From the NCBI GenBank assembly GCA_963989385.1, contig OZ022505.1, forward strand, positions 56,423,737 through 56,487,736: 64,000 nucleotides of DNA, written 5' to 3'. Source of the DNA: Ctena decussata (Eukaryota > Mollusca > Bivalvia > Lucinida > Lucinidae). Made by a program: the position numbers and the translations under genes. This document shows, piece after piece, positions 56,401 through 62,400 of this stretch (its first letter is position 1; every line of letters starts with the position of its first letter). Under the pieces are notes generated by a model. That model did no database searches. It had not been told where the DNA came from and was given only the letters and a program-made list of their open reading frames with translations.

Positions 56401-59400
56401 CTTATACAGTAATTATATTATGTTGGCATCTTGGAATACAGATTTAGATAAGTCTGTTGACTTTTTTCTGAATCCCATTTGCATATATTACTTGTTTGTA
56501 ATAGTACAATGGCTGTTTGTATGTATATGCGAATAAAATATTGTTTAAACTAATTGGAAAATACTGAAGGCTGAATTGATTGTTAAAACCAAATTGATTC
56601 TCTTTTTCATTTGTTGCAGTTGTAACTATATTGCATTTGTAGATCTATAACAAGATAATTGCTTGCTGTTGGTTTGCTGAGGATCAAGGATATTAGTTGT
56701 AGGAAAAAAAATATTTAAACAGCGAGGGCTTATAGATTTTGTTAAAACCAGATTTCTGTATTCCATTTTTATTATGCCCCCGCATCATGTAATGCCTAGG
56801 GCATATAGTGCTTTGGTTGTGCATATGTGTGTACATTATTATGTACATATGTATGTCCGTACCTAATCCTGTTAGGCTCAGGTTAAGGTTTTTGTAAGAG
56901 GTGGATTTCAGGATTTTGGTTCCTGTTGTTGTTGCAATTTCGTATGAGGATCTGTATCTATAAGTACAACAGGAATACAGAAGAGTCAGGGCATAGTGAT
57001 CCATATGTCATGGTCGACTGACTTCCGACTTAGGCTAATTTTACAAGGTTAAGATTTTTGCAAGAGGTGGATTTAAGGGTTACTATTATTGTAGCAACTT
57101 GAATTTTGTATGAAGATTAATATCTGTAAGTACAACAGGAATATACAAGAATCAGGTCATGAAGGTCCATATGTCACGCTCCACTGACTTCAGACTTAGG
57201 CTGATTTTGCAAGGTTAAGATTTTTGTAAGAGGTATATTGTGAAGTTTCTATTATTGTGGCAACTTGAAATTTTGCACGAGGGTTTATATCTATAAGTAC
57301 AACAGAAATATACAAGAATCAGGTCATCATGATTTATATATCACAGTCCACTGTGACTCTTAAACTGTAAAAAGGGCTGCAGTTTTTTTCACAGTTTAAA
57401 CTTTGGGCGACGCTTGGCCTATGGCCTTTTATAGTATACAAGTCTGCCTCTATGAACCTAGTTATCCTACAAGTGCCAGTACCTTAATCAAGGCGCCATC
57501 TTACTCAAGGCAATAGGCGGGGGCATCCATGTATTGTGGATACATTTCTAGTTTTTATTTTTTGATGTTTTCAGCAACAATGACTATACCAAAGTGGGAG
57601 ATCTCCAGTTGGATATGCCGCCTGCTATTGGTTCTCTCAATGTCAAGGAGATTATGATTGAGAAAAATGACAATGCTGAAGGAACAATAGAATTTCTTCC
57701 TGAGGCCAGAGGGTTCACAGGTGTGTAGAAGGAGGAGAAAAATCTGTTAAGAAAATTTCGTCGAGAGCCCCGACCGGGTATCGATCTCATGACCCCAAGA
57801 TTATAAAGGGAGCCCACAACCACTAGGCTAAAAGGTCTGGGACCTTTTAGCCTAGTGGTTGTGTGCTCGCTTAGCCTAGTGGTTGTGTGCTTGCTTTATA
57901 ATCTTGGGGTCATGTGCCCGATCCCCGGTCGGGGCGCTCGTCGAAATTTTCTTTACAGTGTTTTCTCCTCCCACTACAGGTGAGTACTGAGCATTGTTGT
58001 AACAGAAGAACATATTTTGTTCTATAAAATGCGGTGCTGGAATGTGTGTGTGGGGAGTGGGGAAGGGGCTGGGTTGGGTGTGCAGCCTGAAGTGAATGGT
58101 GACAAAAAAATCAGCCACTCTTCAAACTGCTTTCAATAAACAGTATTAACGCTTAAAGCGCCAAAAATTAAAATTGTTGAATTGGCAAACAGTGTAGATC
58201 CAGATGAGGTGGCTCATAATGAGCCACCTCATCTGAATCTACACTGTTTGCCCTCTTGTGTTCGAATTCTCAATATGATATCGCTTGGACGAGACATTTT
58301 TTGAAATTCTGCAGATGTAAATTTTGTCATCTGCTTTTTGGCACATTAAGGGTTAAATATCTGTGAGTTTTTATGCCTGGCATTTTGCAATTTTGTCGAG
58401 ACAGTGTAACCTTATTTTCAGTAAAAGAAGGAGTAGGCATTTATTAGTGCGTAGGCATATATTATGGTATAATACAGTAATATTTTTAGGCTTCAAAGTC
58501 ATATCTCATTAAATAAAGACATTGATGTTCTTACAGAATTAGCACGGATATATGTATCATAAACTTGATTTTTCATTTCCAGTAACCGAAGAGGCAGGGG
58601 TTGCAAGGTTACCACTGATACGTATTGGAGGTAACTTCGGACAGGTATCTGTGAGGTACGAAACCTACAGTGAGACAGCAACAGAGGGTGTTGACTATGT
58701 ACAGCCCTCTCGTGAAGTTACATTTGAAGATGGCCAGAGGAATACGACCATTGATATTGTGATACAAGATGATTCAGAAATGGAGTATGAAGAGACATTC
58801 AGGGTCCAGCTTGTTAGAGCTACAGGTGAATGTTTTGTATTTCATAATTCTCAATTTTCTCTCTGTATTTTTGGATATACATGTATATTTATCAAATTAT
58901 GGATATCCATAAATCAAATTATAGATATCCATAATTCAATTTATGGATATCCCAAAATAAAGCAGATTTTTGGATATCCAAAATTCGAATTATGGATATC
59001 CATTAATAGAATTTTGCATATCCATAAATCAAATTATGGATGTCCAAAAATACAGCATAATATCTGTAATTAATTTTATGGATATCCAAAAATCAATTAA
59101 TGGCTATCCATAAATAGGGAATAAATAGTGAAACAGCACCCCATACATATGCATGTTTTTGTTTGAGACTTAGTGTATTGGGCAAGGGCAAGTTATCTTT
59201 TTCCAGCACATTTCTTGTTTGAAATTGCTGTTTTACTCTTGAAATTGAAATCAGTTACCACATTCACATAAAAATTTACTGTTGGAATAATTGTATTTAG
59301 AATTTTAAAATAATTTAGTGCTGTAGATATGCTAATTAATGAATTACTTTCCTCAATAAAAACCTTAAGAAGGGAGGTGGTTCTAATGAGGGACCACAAC

Positions 59401-62400
59401 ATGTGTTAATAAAAGACTTACGGTACACAAATTATTTGAGATATCATTAACTACTCTCTTGTTGATTTTTCTATGGTTTCATAGGTGGTGCCCTTCTGGG
59501 TGACATTCTCACATCAGTGGTTACCATAGCAAAATCAGACTATCCCAATGGAAGGTTTGGCTTTAGAGGTCAACTAGAGGTCAGACTAAATAATCCACCC
59601 AATCAGATTGAGAGGATGTTCTCGGTGGAGCGGACAGGAGGGTTGCTTGGGCAACAAACTGTAAGTTGGATGTTATACCAGGGGTTTTATTAACCATAAG
59701 TCCGTTGGTCCTGGACCAGTGATTTTTGGGCATTACCTGTTGATGTCTTTGGTAGCTGGTCCGGCAGACCAACTGATTTTGAAATTAAATGAAAACACAT
59801 GATAACAAAGAATAGCCGAAACATTGGGAGGACCACTTAAATTGTGGATTAGTTGGTCCTGTGGACCACCAATCATTCAGTCCTTAGCAAAATCCCTGTT
59901 ATACTGTATTAATCTTATTAAAAGCTGCAGTTGCATTATACGATAGTGGGATCTTATTTAGAGCCTTAGAGTAGTATATCAGCTGCTGCCAAAATACTTC
60001 TGAGAAGCAATATTAAGGAGAATGGATATACTTTCAGATGATGCAGTCCTGATATTTTCCTTGTTTTGTATCCCTTCTCAGAAGGGGTTCACTCTTAGTA
60101 GGTTTTTGTGCAATTTTTTCTTCAACAAGAAAATATGTTGTGACCCTTCATTAGAACTGTCTCATGGAGGAGGTTCTAATGGGGTTTCACAATATATGAA
60201 TTTTTTTTGTTGGAGAAATCTGGACAATTATTCCTGTAACCCTTTTATATCTGGAGCACTGACAACCTAATTTATATTTTGCCATACAGGTGGACTGGCG
60301 GATTATGGGACCCAACAACCCAGGTGTAGTACTGATATCCACAAACGATATTGCAACCCTCTCCAATGGTGTTGAGGTCACAGGTGGGTCATTGATGTGG
60401 GAAGATGGACAAGGTGGGGAGAGGACCTTCACATTAATCATTAGGCCATTCTCCAGCTGGGAGATAGAGAAGACATTTGTGATAGAACTCTTCAAAGTTT
60501 ATGGTTTCCCACCAAATGTTGGTGATGGAGAGGTTAGCCCTACAACAGGAAGTGTTACACTTACGGTAAGTTTGAACTGAAATGGGCAATGCAACACCAT
60601 GTCATTAGATCTATGTGTCCTCAGATATGTAAAACTTGCCTGTATGCATGTGGGTTCAGGTTAAATTGTATAATCCGTACCATGCCATTACACTTTGCAA
60701 GTCCTATACATGGTATTCTTGAGACAAAATTTGGACAATAACTGAGCCGCAACATGACAAAACCAACAAAGTGGCATATGGACCCAATGAAGACTCAGAT
60801 CAGCCTACGCATCTGTCCAGTCTTAACAGAGTCTTCATTGTCCGCATGGAACTAGCTTAGACTCTTAGCTACTGTAGAAGGCACAGTGAATTGTTTGTTG
60901 AGACTGGGTGGCTGCCCAGGCTGATCTGAGTCTTCGCTGGGGGCACATGCCACTTTGTTGGTTTTGTCATGTTGTGGCTCAAATACCTGTCTATTCAGTT
61001 ATAAAACAGGGTTTTGTCCTCCAGAATGACCCCTTCTGTTATTCTGCTATAAGATAAAGATTCCTTTCCAAAAAGATAAAAAAAATCCAGATCCATTCAT
61101 TGTTTGCAGATTCAACTACCCTAACATGTTAAACTATTTGGACACCTAGAAACCATTAATTTTCTATTTGTCACAAATGGAAAATTAATGGTTTTAGGTG
61201 TCCCAATACGTAAATATAAACTAATGGTTTTTAGGTTTCCCAATACATAATTAAGTATTGGGACACCTATTAAGTATTGGGACACCTAAAAACCATTAAT
61301 TTTCCATTTGTCCCATATGGAAAATTAGTGGTTTTAGGTGTCCCAATACTTAAGCACACTAGGGTATTTTTGGTTTTGGAGCATTAAGAATTAATATTTG
61401 ATTGCTTTCTACTATACAGATTGATAAGTTTGGTGATCCTAATGGCATTGTAAGATTTGATGGTTCCGCTCAGACTGTGAGAGAGGTTGAGGAACCAGAT
61501 GGGGTTGGTACCTTGGTACTAGAGTTTGATCTTATACGGAAACGGACTACAGGAACTGTGGGAAATATCCAGGTATGTAATATTGTACAATTCAATGAAT
61601 GCCTTAAAACACCTTTAGTGTTGTCATCACTTTACATGTCAAAAATACTGTCTCAAAGGGCTGATAACCCATAAAAAGCCAGTCAACCAATTGCTCAAGC
61701 CCGCTAGTCCCTGATTGTTGTCTCGCCTGCGAAGCAGAGGCGAGACTATATGTATTGCTTTTCCAGTGTCGTCGTCGGCGGCGGCGTAAACTTTGTCGAG
61801 TTTTCGTGTTTAGGTCATTTTCTCAGAAACTATAAGGGCTAGAGCCATGAAACTTGGTTCATGCGTACATCTGGAAGAGTAGATCTCAAAGCCATTATCA
61901 ATATTGAGTCTTGACCTACATTTTAAGGTTGACTGACATCGCAATTTTTTGTCAAGTTTTCGTGTTTAGGTCATTTTCTCAGCAACTATAAGAGCTAGAG
62001 CCGTGAAATTTGGTTCATGAGTACGTCTGGAAGAGTAGATCTCAAAGTCATCATCAATACTGAGTCTTGACCTAAATTTTACGGTTGACTGACTTTGCAA
62101 TTTTTTGTCGAGTTTTTGCGTTTAGGTCATTTTCTAATAGAAACTATAAGGGCTAGAGCCATGAAACATGGTTCATGCATACTTCTGGAAGAGTAGATCT
62201 CAAAGTCATCATCAATATTGAGTCTTGACCTACATTTTACGCTTGACTGACTTTACAATTTTTTGTCAAGTTTTCGCATTTATGTCATTTTCTCAGAAAC
62301 CAGAAGGGCTAAAGCCATGAAACTTGGTACATGCATGCATCTGGAAGAGTAAATCTCAAAACCACCATCAATATTGAGCCTTGACCTACATTTTACGGTT

